From contig NZ_CP147518.1 of NCBI RefSeq assembly GCF_037201965.1, positions 557,001 through 621,000 of the forward strand: DNA of 64,000 bases, given 5' to 3'. Numbering within the stretch: position 1 is the stretch's first letter; every line of letters starts with the position of its first letter. Shown piece after piece: positions 1 to 8,819 of this stretch. The stretch comes from Spirosoma sp. SC4-14 (lineage in GTDB: Bacteria; Bacteroidota; Bacteroidia; Cytophagales; Spirosomataceae). Under the pieces are notes generated by a model. That model saw only the letters and a list, made by a program, of their open reading frames with translations. It was not told the DNA's origin and made no database searches. Position numbers and translations under genes: made by a program.

Positions 1-312
1 GAAGAAATTGCGTTTACAATGAAGCTCAAGCCGGGCGTTGAAGCCGAGTATAAACGTCGTCATGACGAAATCTGGCCCGAATTAGCGAGCGCCCTAACCA
101 AAGCAGGTATCTGCGATTATTCTATTTACCTCGATTCATCAACCGGAACGCTGTTTGCTGTTCAGAAACGGCTTGATGGACATACTGCCGACCAATTGCC
201 CGAACTACCCGTTATGCAACGATGGTGGCTCTATATGGCTGATCTGATGGATGTTAACCCCGATAATTCACCGGTTGTTCAACGATTAGAGCAAGTGTTT
301 CAGTTGGAATGA
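1..312 (+). CDS. rhaM: L-rhamnose mutarotase, 5'-truncated by window edge
   Basis: The enzyme interconverts the alpha and beta anomers of L-rhamnose, feeding rhamnose catabolism in the cytoplasm. The frame is open from base 1 (EEIAFTMKLKPG), and family members normally carry a few residues before this point, so the start lies outside the window and the ATG at 19 is internal. Seen: the RRHDEIWPEL motif near the N-terminus with the active-site His, and the WWLYMADLM segment typical of the C-terminal half. The visible 103 residues nearly match the usual family length of about 105. It converges on the next gene across a shared hairpin. Family assignment is firm; whether it sits in a rhamnose operon cannot be seen. 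Confidence 0.9.
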   Translation, partial: EEIAFTMKLKPGVEAEYKRRHDEIWPELASALTKAGICDYSIYLDSSTGTLFAVQKRLDGHTADQLPELPVMQRWWLYMADLMDVNPDNSPVVQRLEQVFQLE

Positions 313-331
313 TTTGTTGAAACCATAGTAA

Positions 332-370
332 AACGCGCCCATAAGAGAAACCGTCTCCTATGGGCGCGTT
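332..370. terminator. bidirectional hairpin terminator
   Basis: A 12-bp perfect inverted repeat (332-343 with 359-370, core GCGCCC/GGGCGC) is extended by an inner GAGA/TCTC pairing. It lies between the convergent mutarotase and DUF5602-like genes, so it probably ends both transcripts. Confidence 0.7.
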
Positions 371-381
371 CGGTACCTAGC

Positions 382-1128
382 TTACTGGCGGCTTTGTAAC
401 CCATCCAGGATAACTTCATATTGCTTTTCAGCGGCATTGTACACATAATGGTATTCGGTTGGATAAAGACCGGCTACCTGAAATTTTTGGGGTTGTTTTA
501 TGGCAATCCGTTCGTCGTTTACTTTTTTCAGGAAATCGAGCGTAAACATTGGTTCCAGGAACGTTACTTTCCCATCCAGCGCCCCGTAAATGAATGTTGT
601 TGTAAAGGGCTTTCCCTGAAATTCTCCACTGGTAGGGTCAATCCAGTGGACACCCATCTGAGGAATACCATTATCGCGAATATGGCCCTGTGGTATATAA
701 GCCATATCCGGATTTTTAGTAAAACGAGGGTCGTTGGGCTTAATGCCATCGCGTTCTTCATTCGAGGTGTAGTAAAAGTGACAATCGAAGTGAGGAACAT
801 TATAAACGCCATCGGGTTCATGTCCATGAGGCATCCAGCCAAAAGCAATGTGCTTAATCAGCGTTTTATCGGCTTCTTTGGGCGGATATAGAATCCAGTG
901 AGTCATTTCTGTTGATAAACTGCTGAGGGCAGCTTCCGAAATAGCAACCCCTACCTGCGTTGGATTGCCCTGGGCATCGACCCGGACGAACGTACGGATT
1001 GTTCCGTTACCCGCTCTGGCCGATTCGCCATACCTGGTGATAGGGGCTGGTTTCTTATTGCTTTGAGGAGCATCGTTGGGACCTAGTAAGGTCGTTGCGG
1101 CTACAATAACCAGTGCAAATAGGTTCAT
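382..1128 (-). CDS. Secreted DUF5602 / TTHB210-like protein
   Basis: A 248-residue protein with a hydrophobic N-terminal segment (MNLFALVIVAATTLLG) that looks like a Sec signal peptide. I chose the ATG at 1128; a longer open frame upstream only reads through the neighbouring remnant. The body has conserved-looking His and Asp patches (GWMPHGHEP, PHFDCHFYY, MGVHWIDP, TTFIYGALDGKVTFLEPM) that I associate with the TTHB210-like/DUF5602 family, whose biochemical role is not known to me. The His-rich patches could bind a metal, but that is inference. It lies 14 bases after the sialidase-like remnant, suggesting the two once formed an operon. A C-terminal remnant of a paralogue lies about 550 bases upstream, on the opposite strand. 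Confidence 0.6.
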   Translation of the reverse strand: MNLFALVIVAATTLLGPNDAPQSNKKPAPITRYGESARAGNGTIRTFVRVDAQGNPTQVGVAISEAALSSLSTEMTHWILYPPKEADKTLIKHIAFGWMPHGHEPDGVYNVPHFDCHFYYTSNEERDGIKPNDPRFTKNPDMAYIPQGHIRDNGIPQMGVHWIDPTSGEFQGKPFTTTFIYGALDGKVTFLEPMFTLDFLKKVNDERIAIKQPQKFQVAGLYPTEYHYVYNAAEKQYEVILDGLQSRQ

Positions 1129-1142
1129 TGTGAGTTGATTGT

Positions 1143-1680
1143 TTATGGTTGAAAAAAAGGAAATTGCATTAGGGTAACACTCGATTCCTGACCTTTCCAA
1201 ACCTGGTAGGCGATTAGCAGGCCATTGGATGTTGGAAGCAGAACCGGTAAGGAGGTGAGTTCGCCTGCCTTGCTCAGCGGTATGGTATGCGATTGGCCGC
1301 TTGCCGTATAGGTTCGCACCATAGTTTGGCGATAGGCGTCGGGAGCTTCGCCTATCAGTTCTTCCCAAACCATTGCCATCCGCCCGTCGGGCCATCCCGT
1401 AATCTGTGGATGCGTCCGTTGGGCTCCGGCAGTTAGTTCTGGCGTTTGGGGTTTGTCGAGTTGGGCAAGCCGGATACCTTCGCTGCCACTTGCGCCCGAA
1501 TACCAGGTAGCATATACGGTCTCATTGCGGGCAAATAGTTGTGGACCCGAATGTGGGCAGGCGTTGATTTCCCAATGATCGTGACCCAGTAGCTGAGGTT
1601 TACTGAACGATTGCCCGCCGTCCGTTGAAACCACAAAGCTTACATCCCGAACCCCAGGGCCTGTCTGAGTAGGTACCCAG
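1143..1680 (-). pseudogene. 5'-truncated sialidase/BNR-repeat protein remnant
   Basis: The last roughly 180 residues look like the C-terminal part of a sialidase-family beta-propeller. There is an Asp-box (STDGGQSF), and further propeller-like strands around ETVYATWYSG and DGRMAMVWEE. Upstream of WVPTQTGPGVRDVSF the open frame continues to base 1841, but that stretch is merely the antisense of a DUF5602 remnant and does not resemble a sialidase. No signal peptide or true start is visible. I therefore call it a gene remnant broken near base 1680; the exact break is uncertain by about 15 bases. An expressed chimeric ORF remains formally possible. Confidence 0.65.
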
Positions 1681-1859
1681 TCTTCTACGAGCCAATGATT
1701 ACGGTCGATTATCTGAAAAAAGCCGTTCATGAGCACTTTACTGTCAAACAACCACAGAAGATCGCACCCTCGGGGTATTATCCCGGTGAGTATGCAATCC
1801 GGTACAATAGCACCGACAAGCAGTATGAAGTGGTACTGCAAAAAATGGCAAAATATTAG
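1680..1859 (+). pseudogene. C-terminal remnant of a DUF5602-like paralogue
   Basis: In the plus-strand frame ending with TAG at 1857-1859 the translation contains EPMITVDYLKK, VKQPQK, GYYPGEY and KQYEVVL. These align in order with EPMFTLDFLKK, IKQPQK, GLYPTEY and KQYEVIL at the C-terminus of the intact gene at 382-1128; roughly half of the 56 residues are identical by eye. There is no start codon or N-terminal part, and homology stops abruptly near 1680, where the sialidase-like remnant on the other strand also stops. It is a dead gene end beside an old rearrangement junction. Confidence 0.7.
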
Positions 1860-1874
1860 TCAGTAGGGCCATAA

Positions 1875-1919
1875 AAAGAGGGGGAGAGGTATACACTTGA
1901 TATACCTCTCCCCCTCTTT
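1875..1919. terminator. hairpin terminator, 19-bp perfect stem
   Basis: Arms 1875-1893 and 1901-1919 are perfectly complementary around a 7-base loop; the stem is G-rich on one strand and C-rich on the other and flanked by A/T runs. It separates the 3' end of the esterase gene from the 3' end of the DUF5602 remnant. Confidence 0.75.
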
Positions 1920-1950
1920 ATAATTGTATTCTGAAGCGTCGACGTTGTGT

Positions 1951-3024
1951 TTACCGTTTCGACAGATGTTGTGAGAAGAATGGGAGCATTTTCTGCTCAA
2001 TTCGTTCGGCAATGCGATTGATGTGGTTGCCTTCATATTCTTCGTACGAATGGGCAATCTGATAGTTAGTTAAAATCTGATCCAGTATTTTATTGCTGGC
2101 GGCAATACTCTGATCGCGATTTCCGGCATCAAAGGCGAATGCTTTTAACTGCTTAATGTTTGTAATGTATTGATCGATTATGGCTAAAGGAGCATTGGCC
2201 GTCCATTTGGCTGTAACCATAGGCTGAGGCTGCCCATTTTCAAAAGGTAAATCGGAATAAAAAGGTGGTTTTGTCGGATTAGGTGACCAGGCTGCTGCCG
2301 ACGCAAACATGGCCTGCGTCATGAAATCAGCTTTTTCAATATCCTCAGGGCTTTTTATGGCTTCCAGCTTGGCCATCGTTTCGGGAGTAGGTACCTGGCT
2401 GGTATTGGGTGTCATGCAGCAGGGGCTTAGCAAATACAGGCTGGAAAAAATTTCCGGATGTTTTTGTCCAATCCGAATAGTACCGTAGCCACCCATCGAA
2501 TGGCCTGCCAATCCGCGACTGGCCACTTTCGGAATGGTTCGGTAATGCTGATCGATATAACTAACCAGTTCGTTGGCTACAAAATCTTCCCAGTTGCCAG
2601 TCGTAATGGAGTTGGAGTACATACTGCCCCGGCAGCGGGTATAAGCGTTAGGCGTTACGATAATCATTTCCTCCAATTGCCCGCCTGCAAAAGCCTTGTC
2701 GACCACAGCAGGCAGGTTGATCCAATGTTTGGTAATGCCATACCATTGGGCATCGTTATCGGTAAACCCATGCAGGAAATAAACCACCGGATACCGACGC
2801 TTTGCATCGCGTTTATAGCTGGGTGGCAAATAGATAGATACGTCGCGGTCGGGAGAATCGCCTTCCAGATTGCGTTCCAGCCCTTTCCCATGCACTTTAA
2901 TCCGCTCGACCGAGCCGCGTAGTTCATTCTGGCAACGAGCCGGAGGTATAGTTAAGCAGCTAAAAAGACCGATAAAACACGCCAAACGCCGGTAGAAGCT
3001 GAACTGGTTGGTGGCCCGATTCAT
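1951..3024 (-). CDS. Secreted esterase, alpha/beta-hydrolase (esterase D family)
   Basis: A 357-residue putative esterase (PF00756-type). The N-terminus (residues about 12-32) is a signal peptide ending near PPARCQ, so the enzyme is exported or anchored via that Cys. Seen: [10 protein letters not shown] (oxyanion region), the nucleophile elbow GHSMGGYG with the catalytic Ser, and a late EGNHINR segment offering the catalytic His. [11 protein letters not shown] is the usual N-terminal strand of this family. Likely substrates are acyl or feruloyl esters of carbohydrates, but nothing nearby fixes the substrate. It probably forms a single-gene transcript ending at the 1875-1919 hairpin. Confidence 0.85.
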   Translation of the reverse strand: MNRATNQFSFYRRLACFIGLFSCLTIPPARCQNELRGSVERIKVHGKGLERNLEGDSPDRDVSIYLPPSYKRDAKRRYPVVYFLHGFTDNDAQWYGITKHWINLPAVVDKAFAGGQLEEMIIVTPNAYTRCRGSMYSNSITTGNWEDFVANELVSYIDQHYRTIPKVASRGLAGHSMGGYGTIRIGQKHPEIFSSLYLLSPCCMTPNTSQVPTPETMAKLEAIKSPEDIEKADFMTQAMFASAAAWSPNPTKPPFYSDLPFENGQPQPMVTAKWTANAPLAIIDQYITNIKQLKAFAFDAGNRDQSIAASNKILDQILTNYQIAHSYEEYEGNHINRIAERIEQKMLPFFSQHLSKR

Positions 3025-3087
3025 GATGTATTATTGGTTAAGGGGTTTACCCAAAAAAGGCTTACGGAGAAACGATATACTATTCGG

Positions 3088-4104
3088 CTAGACCATCGGC
3101 TCGTTTATCCGGCTATTTTTTTTCCGGATCAGTACCGGTACAATCAGAAAACTGAGGCTGCTGAACAGTAACGCAAACCCTGTCTGCACAGCATGCATAA
3201 ACGTAGCCATTGCTATGCTTTCATCTTTAGGAAGGCCATACAGCAGCAATACCCGGCTCACCAGATAGTGGTATGTGCCCAGCCCTCCCTGAGTGGGTAC
3301 TGCCATACCTCCAAGAGAGCTAATGGTAATTATGGAAAGGGCCGCTGTTGGGGGTAAATAGATCGTTTTATAAGAGGCAAAAAATAGACTGTACGTGGTT
3401 AGGTAAATCAGTAGGTAACTAACCAAGGTTAAACTAGCGAACAAGCCTGGCTGCTGGAGCTTCCGAATACTCATAAAGCCCTGTCCAATATTACCAAAAA
3501 GCGATACTAACTTAATTAAAACGGTATGTTGTCGAAACGTTTTTTGCTGGAAAAGCCAGTAAAAAAAAACTGCTAAAAGAAAGCCGAACGTGATAAAGCC
3601 AGTTAGTAGGCCTGTATAATTAATGGAAGTAGCTCGACTAATGACTGGCGACAGTAGCTCGAAGAAGTAGTGGCCTATTCGCTTGAATTCAACCAGAAGT
3701 GTTAATCCAATGAGTATACCAAGCATAAGCAGATCAATAACACGTTCGGCAACTACAGAACCGAATCCATGTGCTACGGGTATGTTGTCTGTGCGTTGCA
3801 GAGTACCACAACGTGTAAGTTCGCCTGCTCCCGGAACTATAAGACTAGCCATTGTGCCAGCCAGAACAGCTATGGTAGCCCTGTATAAAGAAGGTTGATA
3901 GCCAATGGCTTGTAGTGTTAGTTGCCAGCGAGCTGCCCGAACAACATTATATAAAGCAATAAGAATTCCGGTCAGGACTAGCCATCTATAGTTGGCCTGA
4001 CGAAACTGAGCGCCAATATCAGTAAGAGAACTGTCTTTGAGCGCATAAAAAAGCAGAGCAATCGCGAGCCCTATAGGAAAAAAGCGCCTTAACAGTCGCT
4101 TCAT
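3088..4104 (-). CDS. Flippase-like integral membrane protein (LPG synthase TM / UPF0104 family)
   Basis: A 338-residue protein with about eight hydrophobic segments and the family signatures AARWQLTL, GAGELTRCGTLQRTDN, VVAERVIDLLMLG and GGMAVPTQGGLGTYHYL. These match the lysylphosphatidylglycerol-synthase transmembrane/AglD-like family, often found with polyprenyl-phosphate glycosyltransferases. I place the start at the ATG at 4104 (MKRLLRRFFPIG) rather than an upstream TTG. It diverges from the DPM1-like glycosyltransferase 146 bases away, consistent with a role in envelope glycolipid handling. The transport activity itself is inference. Confidence 0.8.
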   Translation of the reverse strand: MKRLLRRFFPIGLAIALLFYALKDSSLTDIGAQFRQANYRWLVLTGILIALYNVVRAARWQLTLQAIGYQPSLYRATIAVLAGTMASLIVPGAGELTRCGTLQRTDNIPVAHGFGSVVAERVIDLLMLGILIGLTLLVEFKRIGHYFFELLSPVISRATSINYTGLLTGFITFGFLLAVFFYWLFQQKTFRQHTVLIKLVSLFGNIGQGFMSIRKLQQPGLFASLTLVSYLLIYLTTYSLFFASYKTIYLPPTAALSIITISSLGGMAVPTQGGLGTYHYLVSRVLLLYGLPKDESIAMATFMHAVQTGFALLFSSLSFLIVPVLIRKKNSRINEPMV

Positions 4105-4250
4105 ATATTGAATCAATAAAAAGATGCAAGATAAATAAACCTATTGACACTGTATGGTACAAAATTTGGAGTATAGCTATTGTCAGTTTAAATTTGAGTA
4201 GATTCCATATGGGCAAAGCTAACTTTTATGGCTTTTCTATTCCATTACCC

Positions 4251-4973
4251 ATGAAAAGCACTCCGGGTATATTAGTTATTGTGCCGTGTTACAATGAAGA
4301 AGAAGCAATTACAGGCGTCGTATCAGAAATTAAGCATATCCGTGAGAAATATAATCTGAATTTAGACATTCTGGTGGTCAATGACTGTTCTACCGATAAT
4401 ACTCTATCGGTTATCCGACAGCTTGATTGTCTCTATCTGGATTTGCCAGTCAATTTAGGAATTGGTGGGGCAATGCAGGCTGGTTATCGATATGCGTTTC
4501 GAAATGATTATACTATGGCTGTGCAGATGGATGGCGATGGGCAGCATCCGGCCAGTGAACTGATTAAAGTTATTCAACCCGTGCTGGACGAGCAGGCTGA
4601 TGTAGTAATTGGTTCTCGTTTCCTTGAACGAAATGGTTTTCAGTCGTCCTTTACCCGACGGTTAGGTATTCGATACTTTCGTTGGCTGAATCACTTATTA
4701 ATCCAAAAAACAATTCACGATAGTACATCTGGTTTCCGGGCGTTCAATCGTCGAACTATTGCTATTGTTAACCGCTATTATCCTGATGAATATCCAGAGC
4801 CAGAAGCTATTGTTCAGTTCGGGCTAAACCGGTTGCGTATCGTTGAGGTACCTGTAATCATGCGCGAACGTCAGGGCGGAACATCATCCATAACTTTTTT
4901 CCGGGCCTTATACTATATGTTCAAGGTAACAATGGGTACGTTATTTGTTTATATCCGCTTACGCAAACCATGA
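4251..4973 (+). CDS. Polyprenyl-phosphate glycosyltransferase, GT2 (DPM1/GtrB-like)
   Basis: A 240-residue family 2 glycosyltransferase at the inner face of the cytoplasmic membrane. Seen: VPCYNEEEAI (nucleotide-binding start), VNDCSTDNT, MDGDGQHP (metal-binding DGD motif) and GSRFLERNGFQS, then a C-terminal half with RERQGGTSSI. These match enzymes that move a sugar from a nucleotide onto polyprenyl phosphate. ATGs also exist at 4194 and 4209, but family members begin close to the first beta strand, so I prefer 4251. It is followed 7 bases later by a DUF2304 gene, a common pairing, and then by a large membrane protein that could use the lipid-linked sugar. Confidence 0.85.
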   Translation: MKSTPGILVIVPCYNEEEAITGVVSEIKHIREKYNLNLDILVVNDCSTDNTLSVIRQLDCLYLDLPVNLGIGGAMQAGYRYAFRNDYTMAVQMDGDGQHPASELIKVIQPVLDEQADVVIGSRFLERNGFQSSFTRRLGIRYFRWLNHLLIQKTIHDSTSGFRAFNRRTIAIVNRYYPDEYPEPEAIVQFGLNRLRIVEVPVIMRERQGGTSSITFFRALYYMFKVTMGTLFVYIRLRKP

Positions 4974-4980
4974 TCAGGCT

Positions 4981-5382
4981 ATGGAATCCCTACCGATAAC
5001 TATTCAGATACTTAGCCTGTTAGGAGCAATCAGCTTTATGATTTTCATTGCCCGACTTATTGTAAAAGGACGGCTTCGGGAAGAGTATTCCTTTATCTGG
5101 ATTGCGTGTACAATCATTCTGATTGTGTTTTCGATCTGGAGAACAGGCTTAACGCAGATTTCTCTTTTGCTGGGTGTCTATTATCCGCCATCGCTCATTT
5201 TTCTGGTTGGTCTTTTTGCCATCATTGGCTTTCTTGTCCATCTATCAGTAGTTATTTCCAAATTGCAGCAGTCGATAAAAGATCTAACGCACGAAGTGGC
5301 TTTTCTGAAAAAAGAACTAGACGACAAAAAAAGCCTTGAATTGGTTGTAAGCCAGGAAACCAGACCTACAACAAATTCCTGA
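4981..5382 (+). CDS. DUF2304 membrane protein
   Basis: A 133-residue protein with three hydrophobic helices (ITIQILSLLGAISFMIF, FIWIACTIILIVFSIW, SLIFLVGLFAIIGFLVH) and a C-terminal coiled coil (residues about 90-125, KLQQSIKDLTHEVAFLKKEL). This matches DUF2304, a small membrane partner of DPM1-like glycosyltransferases. The start at 4981 follows the upstream stop by 7 bases; a longer frame from 4945 would overlap the glycosyltransferase. It probably helps hold the enzyme at the membrane; no catalytic motif is visible. Confidence 0.8.
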   Translation: MESLPITIQILSLLGAISFMIFIARLIVKGRLREEYSFIWIACTIILIVFSIWRTGLTQISLLLGVYYPPSLIFLVGLFAIIGFLVHLSVVISKLQQSIKDLTHEVAFLKKELDDKKSLELVVSQETRPTTNS

Positions 5383-5454
5383 AAAGCTACTTTGGTCTTA
5401 TCAGCTCTTTTGCAGCAGGTTGCTAATTGTAAAAAATACTGTTAAACAAACGTC

Positions 5455-5484
5455 TTTGTATTGATCAATAGCAACTTATTTTTG
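5455..5484 (+). promoter_or_regulatory. Bacteroidota-type promoter for the 5506 gene
   Basis: TTTG at 5455-5458 and TATTTTTG at 5477-5484 fit the -33 TTTG / -7 TANNTTTG consensus of the Bacteroidota housekeeping sigma factor with an 18-base spacer. Transcription would begin near 5491, giving a very short leader before the ATG at 5506. Confidence 0.5.
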
Positions 5485-5505
5485 CTATAACTTTTTACCT
5501 GCCCA

Positions 5506-7599
5506 ATGTCAAAAAAGAAAAAAGCCGTTGTTACAAATCAACCCGGTAAATCACAAACGGCCCCGAAACCAAGCTTACAATCTGCTGTAAAAGATACCGC
5601 TGTTAAACCAGCACCAGCCACGGGCCCTTTGGCCGAGCCTATCGATGCTGGTTTTGAATTGATTCGCTTTGACAAACGGGTAAAATGGTTAATGGGAATT
5701 CTGGTGGGCCTATTCCTATTGTTGACGCTGGCTAAAATTCACTTCTCCTCAATACCCTACTGGAATCAGGTTATTCCAGATGGCTCTAACCCGAAACGGG
5801 GACTCATTGCTGGTACGCCACGTGCTATTCGGATGGATGAATGGGCCGCCATGTCGCCGTTTATTCTTTCTCAGGCTAACAACAAGTTTCCAGAGGAAAA
5901 CCCTGCCATTGGTGGAGGCAAACCAGGGCTGGTGGCTTATCTGCCGATCAGCCATTTTGTAACTGTCTTTCGGCCAAATTATTGGGGATTTACGTTTCTG
6001 GATACCGAACGGGGCTTTGCCTGGAATAGCGTTTTTTATCCTTTGTTTAGCTTTCTGGTAGTGACTCTGTTATTTCTGGCTTTAACAAAAAACCAGTTTT
6101 GGTTATCCGTATTTGGTGCGTTCTGGCTAGTCTTTTCTCCCGCAATGGCTTGGTGGTCGTTTTCGCCATTAGGCCACGTGTTTTCGGGATCAATTATCTT
6201 GCTGGCATCTTTTTACATTTTTTATGCCAGGAAGCTACAAACACTCCTGATTGCGGGGGTTGTGTTTGGGTGGGCGGTCATAACCTTTGCGCTTAATTTA
6301 TACCCTCCTTATCAGGTACCCTTTGGGTATCTTCTTGTATTCCTGCTTATTGGCTTTGTATGGCGTAATTACCAAAAAGAACTATTGTTTGATCATGTCG
6401 TAGCCAAAATAGTAACTCTTGGTATTGCCGGGCTTGCCATTGGGGCAATTGCCTATGCCTATTATGTTGATGCTAAGCCAACGATCGACGTCATGTCGAA
6501 TACAGTATATCCCGGCAAGCGCAGTGATTTAGGCGGAACAGGTTTTATCGCTAATTGGCTTTCAGAGTATTATTCGGGCTGGCTGCTCCGTGATCAACGT
6601 TTTCCGAAGGCCTGGTTGAATATTTGCGAGCTATCGCATGGAGTTACCTTCATGCCAGTTATTGCTGTTTCATCCGCTATCTATTTCGTAAAGACAAAAA
6701 AAATTGATCCGTTACTTACGATTGTTCTGCTCTATTCAATTGTTTTACTGATCTGGATTGAGTTTGGATTTCCGGCGTTTCTGGCCAAAGTAACCTTATT
6801 GGATGTTAGCCCCGCCCGTCGTACGCAGGTACCCCTTGGGCTAACGAATATGGTATTGGCTGTTCTATTTCTGGCTTATAGCCGAGGTCGCCTGGTTGCT
6901 TTATCTGTTAATAGTAAAATGGCATTGGCTGCATTTGTTGTTGTGTTTATGGTGTATGCCGCCTGGCTCAATATTTCAGATTCCGATGGGTTCTACAAAG
7001 CCTATCAGTTGCTTATACCAACGTTATTCTTTATTGCCCTTAATTACATGATGTTGCCCAGCGTTACATTCCCGACAAAAGCTGTCTGGATAAGCGGAAT
7101 GCTGGCTATATTCACATTGCCTAATTTGGGTATCAATCCGCTTTCGGTTGGCCTGTCGCCTATTACTGAGCATGTGCTATACCAGAAAGTAAAACAGATT
7201 CATGACCAGGAGCCCAAAGCCCGGTGGGTTGTTATTGGAAGCCAGTATATTACCTATTTAGTAACGGCAACTGGAGTTAACCAATTAAGTGGTATCAAGT
7301 TCATGCCCGATTATAAGACCATGCGTGTTCTTGACCCAACGGCAAAGCGTGATTCGGCTTATAACCGTTATGCCCATACGGTGTATGCGTCATACATCGA
7401 TGGTCGAGATTCGACCATATTTATGCAGACGTTTGAAGATGGTTATACGGTAGCGCTGGATCCCTGTTCGCCCAAGCTTAAGAAATTGGATGCGAAATAC
7501 TTTATTTTTGAGAAAACGCCCCAGCCAGTTGAAGTGCGTTGTATGACTCTGGTCGATAAATTAGGTTCAATAGAAATCTATAAACGTAACGATTTTTAA
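5506..7599 (+). CDS. Large polytopic membrane protein, probable GT-C-like envelope enzyme
   Basis: A 697-residue protein with a Lys/Pro-rich cytoplasmic N-terminus (residues 1-55), then about 12-14 transmembrane helices and a soluble C-terminal domain of about 120 residues. The first large extracytoplasmic loop holds PRAIRMDEWAAMSP, an acidic motif where GT-C glycosyltransferases place their catalytic acid; I recall this loop motif in an unnamed family found beside GT2/DUF2304 pairs. GT-C activity is inference. It has its own promoter and follows the GT2/DUF2304 pair by 123 bases. Alternatives are an O-antigen polymerase or ligase. Confidence 0.6.
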   Translation: MSKKKKAVVTNQPGKSQTAPKPSLQSAVKDTAVKPAPATGPLAEPIDAGFELIRFDKRVKWLMGILVGLFLLLTLAKIHFSSIPYWNQVIPDGSNPKRGLIAGTPRAIRMDEWAAMSPFILSQANNKFPEENPAIGGGKPGLVAYLPISHFVTVFRPNYWGFTFLDTERGFAWNSVFYPLFSFLVVTLLFLALTKNQFWLSVFGAFWLVFSPAMAWWSFSPLGHVFSGSIILLASFYIFYARKLQTLLIAGVVFGWAVITFALNLYPPYQVPFGYLLVFLLIGFVWRNYQKELLFDHVVAKIVTLGIAGLAIGAIAYAYYVDAKPTIDVMSNTVYPGKRSDLGGTGFIANWLSEYYSGWLLRDQRFPKAWLNICELSHGVTFMPVIAVSSAIYFVKTKKIDPLLTIVLLYSIVLLIWIEFGFPAFLAKVTLLDVSPARRTQVPLGLTNMVLAVLFLAYSRGRLVALSVNSKMALAAFVVVFMVYAAWLNISDSDGFYKAYQLLIPTLFFIALNYMMLPSVTFPTKAVWISGMLAIFTLPNLGINPLSVGLSPITEHVLYQKVKQIHDQEPKARWVVIGSQYITYLVTATGVNQLSGIKFMPDYKTMRVLDPTAKRDSAYNRYAHTVYASYIDGRDSTIFMQTFEDGYTVALDPCSPKLKKLDAKYFIFEKTPQPVEVRCMTLVDKLGSIEIYKRNDF

Positions 7600-7620
7600 A
7601 GCCACTCACAACCGGAATTG

Positions 7621-8802
7621 TCATTGAGTTACGGGCAGTTCTGGATGCGAATTGTCTATCTGATTCAGCAGGTCTTTATACAGACTACTGTGTGCCCGAA
7701 TCATGGCTTCGTTGGTGAATTTTTGAGAAGGAAGCCCTAGTTCTGATGAGGTGGCCATCTTTATAATACCTTCTGCCAATGCATGGCTATTGGCTGGCAT
7801 TGTCAGGTAGACTTTACCGCTAACTACTTCGGGGATAGAGCCAGCCGTGGTTGTTACTACGCTGGCAGCCAATGTGCAGGCTTCAATTGCCGCATAACCA
7901 AAGCCTTCTGCCAACGATGGGATGACTACGCAGTCAACGCTCTGAATATAAGCAAAGAGGTCAGCTTGTGACTGACGATCCAGCACTGTAAGCGAAGCAG
8001 GTAAATTGAATGACTCCAATCGTTGAACAAGTAGCTCGCGTAAAGAAATAAAGTTCGGTGCGGATGGAAAAATAAAAACGAAACGAGCATTGGGTAAGTT
8101 ACTGACCACAGTAGGAACTGCCTCAATCAGATAGTCAAACCCTTTCGAAATGCCCGGTCGGCCAAAGCCTAATATAACATAATCCTTCTCTTTCCAGTTT
8201 TTAGCCTGCCGGAAAGCGTTTTTCTGAGGAGCTGTTAAGCGTAGCCGCTCCATCGATTCATAATCAACACCAGGGTAAATACGCTCAGCAGGTACGGACG
8301 GAAATAATGCCTTATAATCCCGAAGCGTACTGTCGGAAATGCAGATTACCCGGTTGAAGGGGAAAAGAAGCAACGTTCGTTCAAATAGCCGAAAGAGGCT
8401 GGCTTTTAGGGCTGTCTGGCCACTTAGGTTGTACCATTTTTTGTCCCATACTTCATAAATCGTTAAGACGGTTTTCTTTCGGGCAATTAACCCAGCCAGC
8501 CAGGCCAGCGGGATAGAATTGTACGTTGCTGTGTGAATCAGGTCATGTTGCTTTGCCAGTTGAATAGCTTTCCAGATTGCCCAGATCGTGAAAAAATAAC
8601 GCTGAGCAAAAGGCGGAACCCGTTGCCGCACTATCTGAACACCATGATACATTTCCTGATCACGATACTCCGGAAAGTTTTTCGGTGTGAGCACTGTTAC
8701 CTTGTGGTTAGCTTTGGCCATCCCTTCGGCCAGATTCTGAAATAACAGTTCCGCGCCACCAATGTGCGGGTAATAATTGTCTACTATATACAGAATTCTC
8801 AT
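7621..8802 (-). CDS. Glycosyltransferase family 4
   Basis: A 393-residue GT-B enzyme with the N-terminal NYYPHIGGAE signature and a C-terminal donor-binding domain containing ILGFGRPGISKGFDYLIEA and the E-x7-E element in EGFGYAAIEA. It is the last gene of the polysaccharide operon, 17 bases after the GT2 gene, and converges on the 697-residue membrane protein with only 21 bases between stops. It should add a sugar to a growing lipid-linked glycan on the cytoplasmic face. Donor and acceptor cannot be read from the sequence; the CDP-sugar made by the operon is one candidate donor. Confidence 0.85.
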   Translation of the reverse strand: MRILYIVDNYYPHIGGAELLFQNLAEGMAKANHKVTVLTPKNFPEYRDQEMYHGVQIVRQRVPPFAQRYFFTIWAIWKAIQLAKQHDLIHTATYNSIPLAWLAGLIARKKTVLTIYEVWDKKWYNLSGQTALKASLFRLFERTLLLFPFNRVICISDSTLRDYKALFPSVPAERIYPGVDYESMERLRLTAPQKNAFRQAKNWKEKDYVILGFGRPGISKGFDYLIEAVPTVVSNLPNARFVFIFPSAPNFISLRELLVQRLESFNLPASLTVLDRQSQADLFAYIQSVDCVVIPSLAEGFGYAAIEACTLAASVVTTTAGSIPEVVSGKVYLTMPANSHALAEGIIKMATSSELGLPSQKFTNEAMIRAHSSLYKDLLNQIDNSHPELPVTQ

Positions 8803-8819
8803 TGGTAGCGAACAGTCAT

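Noticed and set aside
421-891. 156-residue plus-strand ORF
   Set aside because: Antisense of the DUF5602-like gene, whose frame carries the conserved His motifs.
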